A stretch of 64,000 nucleotides of DNA. Origin: CAVUQH01 sp963774445. GTDB lineage: Bacteria; Myxococcota_A; Polyangia; Haliangiales; Haliangiaceae. Shown here one piece after another: positions 32,169-41,771 of this stretch. The first letter of the stretch is position 1. The number at the start of each line of letters is the position of its first letter. The DNA is taken from assembly GCA_963774445.1 (NCBI GenBank), contig CAVZFC010000019.1, forward strand, positions 1,860,001 through 1,924,000. The letters run 5' to 3'. A model generated the notes under the pieces. The model ran no database searches. It saw nothing but the letters and a program-made list of their open reading frames with translations, and was not told where the DNA came from. The position numbers were made by a program, and so were the translations under genes.

Positions 32169-32641
32169 AGGCGACGACCAACGTGCGCGTCGAGCTCAAC
32201 GGCGAGGTCCGGACCCTCGAGGTGGATCCGTTTCGGCGGCTGCTCGACGTTCTGCGCGAAGATCTGCGCCTGACCGGCACCAAAGAGGGTTGTGGCGAGG
32301 GCGAGTGTGGCGCGTGCACGGTGTTGATCGACGGCGAGCCGACCTGCTCGTGCCTGGTCGCGGCCGGCCAGATCGACGGTCGGACGGTGACCACCGTCGA
32401 GGGGCTGGCCCGCGGCGAGCTGCTCCACGAGGTGCAGGCGGCGCTGATCGAGCATGGCGGCACCCAGTGCGGCATTTGCACGCCGGGCATCGCGGTCTGC
32501 GCCGCGTGGGCGATCGAGCGCGAGCCGGACGCGTCGCGCGAGCGGCTGCGCGAGCTTCTGGCCGGCAACATCTGCCGCTGCACCGGCTACCAGCTGATCG
32601 TCAACGCGATCGCCGATGCCGCCAGGCGGAGGCGCCCGTGA
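32165..32641 (+). CDS. Xanthine dehydrogenase-type 2Fe-2S subunit
   Basis: The 158-residue subunit has a plant-type ferredoxin cluster (C43, C48, C51, C63: EGCGEGECGACTVLIDGEPTCSC) and the second, alpha-helical cluster (C102, C105, C137, C139: QCGICTPG and NICRCTGYQ). Both [2Fe-2S] sites are complete, so it can carry electrons from the Mo site to FAD. It starts with GTG overlapping the upstream stop. It is a cytoplasmic subunit without a Tat signal. Confidence 0.93.
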   Translation: MKATTNVRVELNGEVRTLEVDPFRRLLDVLREDLRLTGTKEGCGEGECGACTVLIDGEPTCSCLVAAGQIDGRTVTTVEGLARGELLHEVQAALIEHGGTQCGICTPGIAVCAAWAIEREPDASRERLRELLAGNICRCTGYQLIVNAIADAARRRRP

Positions 32642-33489
32642 CCGCATACCTGCGCCCGGGCTCGGTCGAGCTGGCACTGGCGGCGCGCGCGCAGCATCCG
32701 GACTGGATGGTCCTGGCCGGCGGTACCGATCTCATGGTCGCCGCCGACAAGCAGGAGCCGCCGCCGGGGATCCTCGACCTCTTTGGCCTGCCCGAGCTGA
32801 CCGGCATCGAGGAAGAGGCAGACGGCGCGGTGATCGTCGGGGCCGCGGCGCCATACGCCAGCATCCTCACCAGCGAGGTGGTAACCCGCGAGCTGCCGAT
32901 GCTGCAGGCGGCGGCGCGCGAGATCGGCGCGGCGCAGATCCAGGCGCGGGGCACGCTGGGCGGCAACGTCGGCACCTCGTCGCCGGTTGGCGACAGCCTG
33001 CCCGTGCTCCTGGCGCTCGACGCCGAGATCATCCTCGGGTCGACCCACGGCCGCCGCTGGGTACCGTACCACGAGTTCTGCACCGGCTACCGGACCACGA
33101 TGCTCGCCGCCGACGAGCTGGTGCTGGCGGTCCGCTTTCCGCGCCGGCCCGCCGGGTTGATCCAGGTCTGGCGCAAGGTTGGCACGCGGCGCGCGCAGTC
33201 GATCTCCAAGGTGGCGATGGCCGCGGCGGCGACCGTCGAGGACGGCCGGATCGGTCACGTGCGGATCGGCCTGGGCGCGGTGGCGGATCGGCCGTTCCGC
33301 GCCCGCGGCGTCGAGGCGGCGCTCGCCGGGCAAGCGCCGGGGGAGGAGGCGGCGGCGGCGGCGCGCTTGGCGCTGGCGGCCGAGATCGCGCCGATCGACG
33401 ATGTGCGGTCGACCGCGGACTACCGGCTCGGGGTCGCGCAGAATCTCGTGGCGCGCTTTGTCGTGCGCCTGGCCGAGGAATCTGCGTGA
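32638..33489 (+). CDS. Xanthine dehydrogenase-type FAD-binding subunit
   Basis: The 283-residue subunit has the CO-dehydrogenase flavoprotein fold. FAD-binding motifs are LAGGTDLM (about 26-33) and the second glycine loop RGTLGGNVGTSSPVGD (about 103-118). The C-terminal CODH-type domain follows. It completes the three-subunit enzyme encoded from 29931. The start is GTG, overlapping the previous stop (GTGA). The gene order Mo-FeS-FAD differs from the common FAD-FeS-Mo (coxMSL) order. Confidence 0.93.
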   Translation: MTAYLRPGSVELALAARAQHPDWMVLAGGTDLMVAADKQEPPPGILDLFGLPELTGIEEEADGAVIVGAAAPYASILTSEVVTRELPMLQAAAREIGAAQIQARGTLGGNVGTSSPVGDSLPVLLALDAEIILGSTHGRRWVPYHEFCTGYRTTMLAADELVLAVRFPRRPAGLIQVWRKVGTRRAQSISKVAMAAAATVEDGRIGHVRIGLGAVADRPFRARGVEAALAGQAPGEEAAAAARLALAAEIAPIDDVRSTADYRLGVAQNLVARFVVRLAEESA

Positions 33490-34043
33490 AGCAACTTTGG
33501 GTCGTCGCGACGGTGCTGCTCTCGGGTTGCACCGGCAACTGCAATACACCCGGTCCGCCGGCCCCCGACTCGTGTGAGTCGCCGGGGGTGGGCAGCGCCA
33601 CCAGCCTGACCCTGCTCACGGCCGACGGCGACCCGATCGCCAACGGTCAGGTGATGCCGCTGGTGTACGGGTCGCAGGGCGGGGAGATGATCGTCATCGA
33701 GCTGCAGCTGGTCGGCGACGTGCCGGGCTGCATCGCGCAGGAGAGCGCGGTCTACCACCCGGGCACCGGGGACGAGATCTACCTCGACGACGAGCCGCGC
33801 AAGACCTACCCGGACGGCAGCGCTCGGGTGACCCGCCAGATCTACCTGCCGCTGTTCGGCGGCTACGCCGTGCCGGGGGCCTCCGTCCGCGTGGTCGGTC
33901 GCGCGGCCGGGCTCGAGGCCGAGCGCTCGGTCTACCTCGACTTCGTCGCTTTGCCCGACGCCGGGACCGACGACGCCGGGACCGACGACGCCGGGGCCGA
34001 CGACGCCGGGGCCGACGACGCCGGGGTCGCCGACGCCCTGTAG
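33486..34043 (+). CDS. Lipoprotein with Asp-Asp-Ala-Gly repeat tail
   Basis: The 185-residue product has a lipoprotein signal (VKQLWVVATVLLSGC, Cys at 15) and a Cys-containing beta-rich mature domain. Its C-terminus is a run of DAGTDD/DAGADD units encoded by a 15-bp tandem repeat. It starts at GTG within the stop of the FAD-subunit gene, so it is translationally coupled to a cytoplasmic oxidoreductase, which is unusual for a surface lipoprotein. No family was recognised. The acidic tail may be a flexible linker or a Ca2+-binding segment. Confidence 0.6.
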   Translation: MKQLWVVATVLLSGCTGNCNTPGPPAPDSCESPGVGSATSLTLLTADGDPIANGQVMPLVYGSQGGEMIVIELQLVGDVPGCIAQESAVYHPGTGDEIYLDDEPRKTYPDGSARVTRQIYLPLFGGYAVPGASVRVVGRAAGLEAERSVYLDFVALPDAGTDDAGTDDAGADDAGADDAGVADAL

Positions 34044-34087
34044 CGACGTCGCCGCCCTCGCGGCGCTGGTATGCTACCGATCCAGCG

Positions 34088-35071
34088 ATGAGCGACAGCC
34101 CCGAGACGATCGACCGCAGCGCCCGGCGGCGGATGATCCTCCGCAGCGTCATCGTCGCGTTCGTGGTGATCTCGGCCTGGATCGGCGTGCTCGTCGGCTG
34201 GCAGCTGTTGAGCGAGGAGCCGTACAACTTCCGCAGCGAGATCGACCGGACGATGCAGATGATCAGCAACGGTCAGTTCAGCGAGCTGTACGAGGAGAGC
34301 TCGCCGCGCATGCGCAAGGCGTACAGCGAGAACACCTTCGTCGGCCGGGGCACCGAGATCAACCAGACGCTGGGCACGTTCAAAGAGGTCACCGGCACCA
34401 GCGACGCGGTGATCCACGACCGCGCCCAGGGCAAGACCGGCTGGGTGCGGGCCAGCCTGCGGTTCGACAAGAACGGCAAGGTGACCAAGGCGACTGGCTC
34501 GTTCAGCTGGCACTACGATCGGTCGTGCGAACGCGAAGGGCAGAAGAAGAAGGGCTGCTGGCGGCTATTCGGCTACTACATCGAGCTGCCCCCGGGGATT
34601 GCTGCCCAGCGCACCAACTGGTCGCAGTTCGAGCGCGCCCGCGCCGAGGCGCCGGCCGAGGTCGTCGCCATGGTCCGCGACATCCTCGGCAAGCTGCGCG
34701 ACGGCAAGCTGCGCGAGGTCTACGACGAAGCCGATCCGAGCTTCCGCACCACGGTGCCGTTCGAGCAGTTCGAGGCCCGCGCTCGGGTGCGCGCGCGCGA
34801 GATGGGCACCTACGAGCACATCCTCGACATCACCAGCTCGGGCAAGGACGAGGAGGCGCACAAGGCCTGGGTCACCGCGGTCATCGAATACTCCAAGGCA
34901 CAGACCACCGGCACCATGGACTTCTGGAATACTGACGGCACCTGGCGCATGAGCCGCTTCATGATCGCCATCCCCGAGGTGCAGATCCCGCGCCGCCCGC
35001 CGCCGCTCCCGGGCAGCGAGCCCGCCGAAGGGGCCGACGCGATCGACGGCGGCAGCCCGCCATCACCCTGA
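34088..35071 (+). CDS. Single-pass membrane protein with two similar extracytoplasmic domains
   Basis: The 327-residue protein has a membrane helix (about 19-42) and two related domains, about 55-150 and 190-290. Each starts with a helix followed by a similar sequence: ISNGQFSELYEESSPRMRKAYSENTF and LRDGKLREVYDEADPSFRTTVPFEQF. The pattern resembles DUF3887/DUF4019-type (NTF2-like) domains that sit outside the membrane. An acidic, Pro-rich tail follows. TATGCT lies 12 nt upstream of the ATG. The function is unknown. Confidence 0.6.
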   Translation: MSDSPETIDRSARRRMILRSVIVAFVVISAWIGVLVGWQLLSEEPYNFRSEIDRTMQMISNGQFSELYEESSPRMRKAYSENTFVGRGTEINQTLGTFKEVTGTSDAVIHDRAQGKTGWVRASLRFDKNGKVTKATGSFSWHYDRSCEREGQKKKGCWRLFGYYIELPPGIAAQRTNWSQFERARAEAPAEVVAMVRDILGKLRDGKLREVYDEADPSFRTTVPFEQFEARARVRAREMGTYEHILDITSSGKDEEAHKAWVTAVIEYSKAQTTGTMDFWNTDGTWRMSRFMIAIPEVQIPRRPPPLPGSEPAEGADAIDGGSPPSP

Positions 35072-35075
35072 GCCC

Positions 35076-35192
35076 GCTGCTTCGAATCCGCTCGCCCTGA
35101 GCCCTCGTCCCGCCGCTGCTTCGAATCCGCTCGCCCTGAGCCCTCGTCCCGCCGCTGCTTCGAATCCGCTCGCCCTGAGCCTGTCGAAGGGC
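35076..35192. repeat. 39-bp tandem repeat (2.6 copies) merging into a REP-like hairpin
   Basis: The unit starts GCTGCTTCGAATCCGCTCGC and includes CCCTGAGCCCTCGTCCCGCC; copies begin at 35076, 35115 and 35154. The last copy runs into CGCCCTGAGCCTGTCGAAGGGCG, a 6-bp stem-loop of the CCTGAGC...GTCGAAGGGCG type also seen in the block near 18.0-18.6 kb. It fills the gap between two convergent genes. Confidence 0.8.
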
Positions 35193-35219
35193 GAAGCGTG
35201 CGCAGCCAGGGGACCGCGC

Positions 35220-36164
35220 TCAGGCGGCGCCGTGCGCGCGGCTGGCAGCCTTGTCGCGGTACATCTCGCGGTCGGCGGCATCGAGCAGCATCTCGACGCC
35301 GCGCCCGCCGGCCTGCTCGATCACGGTGCCGATCGACAGCGTGACGCGGCGGTCGCTGTCGGCCACGGGGATGGTGGCGACCTGTTCGCGGATGCGATCG
35401 GCGACCTCGGCGCTGGCGTCGGCGCTGGCGTCCGGTAGCACCACGACGAACTCGTCGCCGCCCAGGCGCGCGACCACGTCGCCGGCGCGCACGACCTCGG
35501 TCAGCGTGTCGGCGAGCGCGCGCAGGACGTCGTCGCCGATCAGGTGGCCGAAGCGGTCGTTGATCTCCTTGAAGTGATCGATGTTGACCAGCAGCAGCGC
35601 CAGCGACGCGCCGGAGCGGCGGCTCTGCTCGATCTCGCGATCCAGCGCCCGGCGCAGGCCGCGCCGGTTGAGCGCGCCAGTCAGCGGGTCGACCTCGCTC
35701 TGCGTGCGCAGCCGGGCCATCGCCAGACCGGTGCGCACGTAAGCGCGCGCCCTCGCCGCCAGCTCTGCGGTCGGGATCGGCTTGGCCAGGACGTCCGTGG
35801 CGCCGGCGTCGAGCAGGTTGACGCGCGTGGCGACGTCGGCGTCGTCGGTGACGATCACCAGCGGCACGACCGACGTCTCGACACGCGCCTTCATCGCCGC
35901 GAGCAGCTCGCGACCGTCGAGCTCCGGCATGGTCAGCTCGCTGAAGACCAGGTCGGGCGTCTCTGCGTCGATGGCGACCAGCGCCGCGGCGCCGTCGACC
36001 GCGCCGCCCGTGAGGAAGCCGTCGGCGCGGAGCACCTCGATCAGCAGCTCGCGCTCGACGTCGTCAGGATCGACGACCAGCACCCGCGGCGGCCGGCGGG
36101 ACACACCGGTTCCCTCCGCCCACGTTGGCGGCAGAGGAACGGAGTCGTGTGGCTTGCTGTTCAA
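35220..36164 (-). CDS. Diguanylate cyclase with an N-terminal pseudo-receiver domain
   Basis: The 314-residue protein joins a response-regulator receiver (about 26-145) to a GGDEF domain (about 155-310). The catalytic RLGGDEF is intact and is preceded by RAGD, an inhibitory I-site for c-di-GMP. In the receiver the phospho-acceptor position reads FSELTMPELDG, so Asp is replaced by Glu (E76), while VVDPDD and the conserved Lys (LAKPIPT) remain. Such a receiver cannot be phosphorylated normally and may mimic the active state. The frame opens with TTG at 36164; a GTG 20 codons in is an alternative start. Confidence 0.85.
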   Translation of the reverse strand: MNSKPHDSVPLPPTWAEGTGVSRRPPRVLVVDPDDVERELLIEVLRADGFLTGGAVDGAAALVAIDAETPDLVFSELTMPELDGRELLAAMKARVETSVVPLVIVTDDADVATRVNLLDAGATDVLAKPIPTAELAARARAYVRTGLAMARLRTQSEVDPLTGALNRRGLRRALDREIEQSRRSGASLALLLVNIDHFKEINDRFGHLIGDDVLRALADTLTEVVRAGDVVARLGGDEFVVVLPDASADASAEVADRIREQVATIPVADSDRRVTLSIGTVIEQAGGRGVEMLLDAADREMYRDKAASRAHGAA

Positions 36165-36218
36165 CGGTCGGCTCTCGAGAACATCTTGTGTACTGACGAT
36201 CGGTCACGCCAGTTTTTT

Positions 36219-36248
36219 GACACAGTGTGTCGGTAGGAACCTTCCTAC
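36219..36248. promoter_or_regulatory. Two adjacent palindromes upstream of the diguanylate cyclase gene
   Basis: GACACAGTGTGTC (36219-36231) and the perfect 16-bp palindrome GTAGGAACCTTCCTAC (36233-36248) lie side by side, about 60-85 bp before the cyclase start. The surrounding 164-bp gap holds no gene. They are candidate operators, or hairpins ending the upstream kinase transcript. Confidence 0.45.
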
Positions 36249-36328
36249 CTTGTAGGACGATCTGCGTGCGTGCTCGATCATAGAAACTCACGAGAAGAGG
36301 GGCTTCTTCCCATTTGAACGAAGCGCGC

Positions 36329-37213
36329 TCAGCGTTGGTTCATTTCGCGCACGAGCGCGTCGGAAATTTCGGGTGTTGCGCCGCGCTGCGACGCGACGAA
36401 CGCACCGTAGCGATTGGCCCGTTCGACCAGGTTCGCCAGTGGCACGCCGGCAAGGAGTCCGCGCACGAGTACGGCCGTGTAGGCGTCTCCCGCACCCACC
36501 GTGTCGCCACCGCTGGCGGCAAAGCCGGGATGATCGAACTGGTCCTCGCGCGTGCACAGGCGGCTGCCGTCGGCGCCGCGGGTGTAGGCGACCAGTCGCG
36601 CGCGCCCGGCGAGCAGCCAGTCGACGGCGTCGTCGACCCCCAGGAGTCGCTCGATTGCGTCGGCTTCGCGATGGTTGATCTTGACCACGTCGGCGCGCTC
36701 GATCGACGCGACCAAGATGTCGGTGTCAACGCCGGTGGCGCGCAGGTTGGGATCGCAGACCCGCAGGCAGTCGTCCGGCGCGGCGTCGAGGGCGCCCATC
36801 ATCGCGTCGCGCGCGGCCGGGTTGCGCTGGCAGAAGATGCCGTAGATCAGCGCCGCGGCGCCGCCAATGCGTGCGGCGGCGCCGTCGGTCAACGCGATGT
36901 GCTCCCACGCGCCGCCGCGGTTCAGCCGGTAGGTCGCGTTGCCGTCGCCGTCGGTATCGACCTCGACCGAGCCGGTCGGCCGGTCGCCGTCGATCTCGAT
37001 GAGCGACACGTCGACGCCGCGGTCGGCCAGGGCCAGCCGCGCGGCCCGCCCCGGCTCGTCGTCGCCAACCCGGCTGACCAGGGCCACCCGCGCGCCGAGG
37101 GCGGCCAGGTGGTAGGCGACGTTGGCAGGCGCTCCGCCCAGGCGCCGCCGGTCGGGAAACCGGTCCCAGAGGATCTCGCCCCAGCTGACGACGTCGGGCT
37201 CGGTAGGCGCCAC
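36329..37213 (-). CDS. PfkB-family carbohydrate kinase (fructokinase-like)
   Basis: The 294-residue kinase has the PfkB N-terminal GGAPANVAYHLAALG (26-40) and the C-terminal ATP/anion-hole motif GGDTVGAGDAYTA, with catalytic Asp D243. The sequence GEILWDRFPD at the N-terminus and RVGDDEPGRAA resemble fructokinases and 5-dehydro-2-deoxygluconokinase-like enzymes; the sugar cannot be fixed. It starts at GTG, chosen because the conserved region begins at VVSWGEI, and TATCGT lies 6 nt before it (leaderless-type). It is divergent from the NAD operon. Confidence 0.88.
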   Translation of the reverse strand: MAPTEPDVVSWGEILWDRFPDRRRLGGAPANVAYHLAALGARVALVSRVGDDEPGRAARLALADRGVDVSLIEIDGDRPTGSVEVDTDGDGNATYRLNRGGAWEHIALTDGAAARIGGAAALIYGIFCQRNPAARDAMMGALDAAPDDCLRVCDPNLRATGVDTDILVASIERADVVKINHREADAIERLLGVDDAVDWLLAGRARLVAYTRGADGSRLCTREDQFDHPGFAASGGDTVGAGDAYTAVLVRGLLAGVPLANLVERANRYGAFVASQRGATPEISDALVREMNQR

Positions 37214-37292
37214 GCCCGCACGATAGCCCAGCTGGCCACCGGCGCGCCGCCTTCGCGGTATGGTGAGCGGGCGCCGCGGGGTGCGCCGGAGG

Positions 37293-37321
37293 TTGACGGC
37301 GCGCCTCTTCGTGTATATAAT
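37293..37321 (+). promoter_or_regulatory. Sigma70 promoter of the NAD operon
   Basis: TTGACG (37293-37298), a 17-bp spacer and the perfect -10 box TATAAT (37316-37321) precede pncB. A strong Shine-Dalgarno sequence AAAGGAGG follows before the ATG at 37343, so unlike many units here this transcript has a normal short leader. Confidence 0.85.
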
Positions 37322-37325
37322 ACAC
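37311..37325. promoter_or_regulatory. Inverted-repeat operator overlapping the NAD-operon -10 box, likely NrtR site
   Basis: GTGTAT-ATA-ATACAC is a perfect 6-3-6 inverted repeat that encloses the TATAAT box. A regulator bound here would block RNA polymerase. The fourth gene of the operon encodes NrtR, a known repressor of NAD-synthesis genes that binds short AT-rich palindromes, so autoregulation by NrtR is the simplest reading. Confidence 0.65.
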
Positions 37326-37342
37326 ATTGAAAGGAGGCGCCG

Positions 37343-38832
<1,490 letters not shown>

Positions 38833-38836
<4 letters not shown>

Positions 38837-39753
38837 CCTCGTTCCTCACCCTGCCCACCTGCTCGTACGACTATCTCGGCCAGCGACTGTGCGCGCTGCC
38901 CGGCTTCGAGGCCGGCGCCGTCGATCGCAAGCACTTCCCCGACGGCGAGCGCTACCTGCGCCTGGATAGCGACGTCACGGGTCGCGACGTCGTGCTAATC
39001 GGCGGCACCATCTCCGACGCCGACACCCTGGAGCTGTACGACCTGGGCTGCGCCGTCGTGAAATACGGCGCCCGGCGGCTGTCGCTGGTCATCCCGTACT
39101 ACGGCTATTCGACCATGGAGCGGGCCGAGAAGAGCGGCGAGGTGGTGGTGGCCAAGACCCGCGCGCGCCTCTTCTCGTCGATTCCGAGCGCGTCGATGGG
39201 CAACCGGATCTTCCTGTTCGACCTGCACGTGCCGGGGATCGCCCATTACTTCGAAGGCGAGACCTGGCCGGTGCACGTGTCGGCGCGGCCGCTGGTCCTG
39301 GCCGAGGCCCGGCGCCTGGGCGGCGATGACTTCGTCCTCGGCTGCACCGACGCCGGGCGGGCCAAGTGGGTCGAGTCGCTGGCGCTCGAGCTGGGCGTGC
39401 CGCCGGCCTATGTCTACAAGCGGCGGGTCGACGGCGAGCGCACCGAGGTCACCGGCGTGTCGGCCCACGTCAGCGGCAAGCCGGTGGTGATCTACGACGA
39501 CATGATCCGCACCGGCGGATCGCTCCTGGGCGCGGCGCGCGCCTACCGCAGCGCCGGCGCCAGCGATGTCTTCGCGGTGGTCACCCACGGCCTGTTTCCC
39601 GGCGACGCGCTCGAGCGCATTCGCGCCAGCGGATCGATCTCGGGCCTGGTCTGCACCGACACCCACCCGCGGGGCGACGCCCTGGCGTGTGACTTCTTGT
39701 CGGTGGCGCGGGTGGCGCCGCTCCTGGCCGACGCGCTGGGAGGTGCCGCGTGA
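38833..39753 (+). CDS. Divergent ribose-phosphate pyrophosphokinase (PRPP synthetase-like)
   Basis: The 306-residue protein has the PRPP-synthetase fold: HFPDGERYLRL near the N-terminus, LVIPYYGYSTMER, a FDLHVPG metal motif and the PRPP-binding loop VVIYDDMIRTGG. It is divergent: the usual SPDxGGVxRA reads CTDAGRAKWVES and the ATP-binding ARQDRK region is STMERAEKSG. It sits between pncB and nadE with 4-bp overlaps on both sides, so it probably supplies PRPP to PncB rather than serving general nucleotide synthesis. A phosphoribosyltransferase role in the same pathway cannot be excluded. Confidence 0.82.
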
Positions 39754-41771
39754 AGCTGATCAAGCTGGGGGCCGGCGTGGTCAACCAGACGCCGCTCGAC
39801 TGGGCGGGCAACCAGCGGCGGATCCTGGGCGCCATCGCCGAGGCGCGCGCGGCCGGCGTGTCGGTGCTGTGCCTGCCGGAGCTGTGCATCCCCGGCTACA
39901 ATTGCGAGGACGCCTTCCACATGCCCGAGGTGCAGCGGCGGTCGCTCGACATGCTGGCCGAGATCGTGTCGGCCACCTCGGAGATGGTGGTCGCGGTCGG
40001 GCTGCCGCTGATGCTCAACAAGGCGCTGTACAACAGCGCGGCGCTGCTCGCCGACGGCCGCATCGTCGGCTTCGTGGCCAAGCATTTCCTCGCCGGCGAC
40101 GGCATCTACTACGAGCCGCGCTGGTTCAAGCCGTGGCCCGGGGGGCACCGCACCGAGATCGAGATCGACGGGGTCGGGTACCCGATGGGCGACTTCTACT
40201 TCGACTGCTCGGGCGTAAAGATCGGCTTCGAGATCTGCGAGGACGCGTGGGTCGCGCAGCGTCCGGGCGGGCACCTGGCCCGGCGCGGCATCGACGTCAT
40301 CCTCAACCCCAGCGCCAGCCACTTTGCCTTCGACAAGCACCGCGTGCGCAAGCGCTTCGTCACCGAGGGCTCGCGCGCGTTCGGGGTCGCCTACGTCTAC
40401 GCCAACCACCTGGGCTGCGACGCCGGGCGGATCATCTTCGACGGCGGCGCGCTGATCGCCACCGGCGGCGAGCTCCTGGCCTGCGGCCCGCGTTTCGGTT
40501 TCGCCGAGTACGGGGTGACCTCGGCGGTGGTCGACATCACCGCCAACCAGATGCAGCAGTCGCGCACCGGCAGCTACCGGCCCGAGGTGGTCGACGAGGA
40601 CGAGGAGGCGATCGAGGTCGATCTCGGCTTCCCCGACATCGACCCGGAGCCGGATCCGCCGCCGGCAGCGACCTGGGAGGACAGCCCGGATCTCAAGGAG
40701 GAGGAGCTGACCCGGGCGCTGGCGCTGGGGCTGTTCGACTACATGCGCAAGAGCCGGTCGCGTGGCTTCGTCGTGTCGTTGTCGGGCGGGGCCGACTCCA
40801 GCGCGGTATCGGTGATGGTCGCGCTGATGGTCGAGCTGGCGCTGGCCGACCTGGGCCGCGAGACGTTCCTCGAGCGGTTGGGCTACATGCCCGAGCTGGC
40901 CGGTTGTGCCGACGAGCGAGCGCTGGTGGAGAAGCTCCTGGTCTGCGTCTACCAGGCGACGCGCAACAGCGGCGACGTCACGCGCAACGCCGCGCGCGCG
41001 GTCGCCGGTGCGGTCGGCGCCACCTATTACGAGCTGGACGTCGACGACATGGTCGCCGGCTACACCGGGCTGGTCGAGGGCGCCATCGGTCGCGACCTGG
41101 AGTGGGAGCGCGACGACGTGGCGCTGCAGAACATCCAGGCGCGCGCCCGCGGGCCCAGCGTCTGGATGTTGGCCAACATTCGCGGCGCGCTGCTCCTGGC
41201 CACCAGCAACCGGTCGGAGGCGGCGGTCGGCTACGCCACCATGGACGGCGACACCTGCGGTGGCCTCAGCCCGATCGCCGGCATCGACAAGGCGTTCCTC
41301 CGCCGCTGGCTGCGCTGGATGGAGACCCAGGCGCCGGTTTCGGTCACGCCGATCCCCGAGCTGTCGGCGGTCAACGCCCAGCAGCCGACCGCCGAGCTGC
41401 GCCCGCCGTCGGCCGAGCAGACCGACGAAGGCGACCTCATGCCGTACGAGCTGCTCGACGCCATCGAGGGGGCGGCCATTCGCGACAAGCACTCGCCGGT
41501 CGAGGTCTACCGCGAGATGAAGGTGCGCTTCCCCGCGTTCGAGCCGCGCCAGCTGGGGGCCTGGATCGAACGCTTCTTCACCCTGTGGTGCCGCAACCAG
41601 TGGAAGCGCGAGCGCTATGCGCCGTCGTTTCACCTGGACGACAAGAACCTCGACCCCAAGACCTGGTGCCGGTTCCCGATCTTGTCCGGCGGCTTCGTCA
41701 GTGAGCTGGCCGAGATGCACGCGTACATCGATCGAGATCTCGATCGAGCGCCGGGGGGCGGCTCGCGGTGA
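39750..41771 (+). CDS. nadE: Glutamine-dependent NAD+ synthetase
   Basis: The 673-residue enzyme converts nicotinate adenine dinucleotide to NAD+ with ATP and glutamine. The N-terminal nitrilase-type glutaminase has the catalytic triad E44 (LPELC), K111 (VAKHFL) and C163 (GFEICEDAW). The C-terminal synthetase has the P-loop-like SGGADSS (345-351) and LATSNRSEAAVGYATMDGD. This is the long, two-domain form. It starts at GTG overlapping the upstream stop (GTGA), and its own stop overlaps nrtR. Confidence 0.96.
   Translation: MKLIKLGAGVVNQTPLDWAGNQRRILGAIAEARAAGVSVLCLPELCIPGYNCEDAFHMPEVQRRSLDMLAEIVSATSEMVVAVGLPLMLNKALYNSAALLADGRIVGFVAKHFLAGDGIYYEPRWFKPWPGGHRTEIEIDGVGYPMGDFYFDCSGVKIGFEICEDAWVAQRPGGHLARRGIDVILNPSASHFAFDKHRVRKRFVTEGSRAFGVAYVYANHLGCDAGRIIFDGGALIATGGELLACGPRFGFAEYGVTSAVVDITANQMQQSRTGSYRPEVVDEDEEAIEVDLGFPDIDPEPDPPPAATWEDSPDLKEEELTRALALGLFDYMRKSRSRGFVVSLSGGADSSAVSVMVALMVELALADLGRETFLERLGYMPELAGCADERALVEKLLVCVYQATRNSGDVTRNAARAVAGAVGATYYELDVDDMVAGYTGLVEGAIGRDLEWERDDVALQNIQARARGPSVWMLANIRGALLLATSNRSEAAVGYATMDGDTCGGLSPIAGIDKAFLRRWLRWMETQAPVSVTPIPELSAVNAQQPTAELRPPSAEQTDEGDLMPYELLDAIEGAAIRDKHSPVEVYREMKVRFPAFEPRQLGAWIERFFTLWCRNQWKRERYAPSFHLDDKNLDPKTWCRFPILSGGFVSELAEMHAYIDRDLDRAPGGGSR

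Noticed and set aside
35076..35192. Short CRISPR array
   Set aside because: Units are contiguous 39-bp tandem repeats with no spacers and no cas genes nearby.
39543..41720. Minus-strand frame of 725 codons within nadE
   Set aside because: Antisense shadow of a well-identified enzyme gene.
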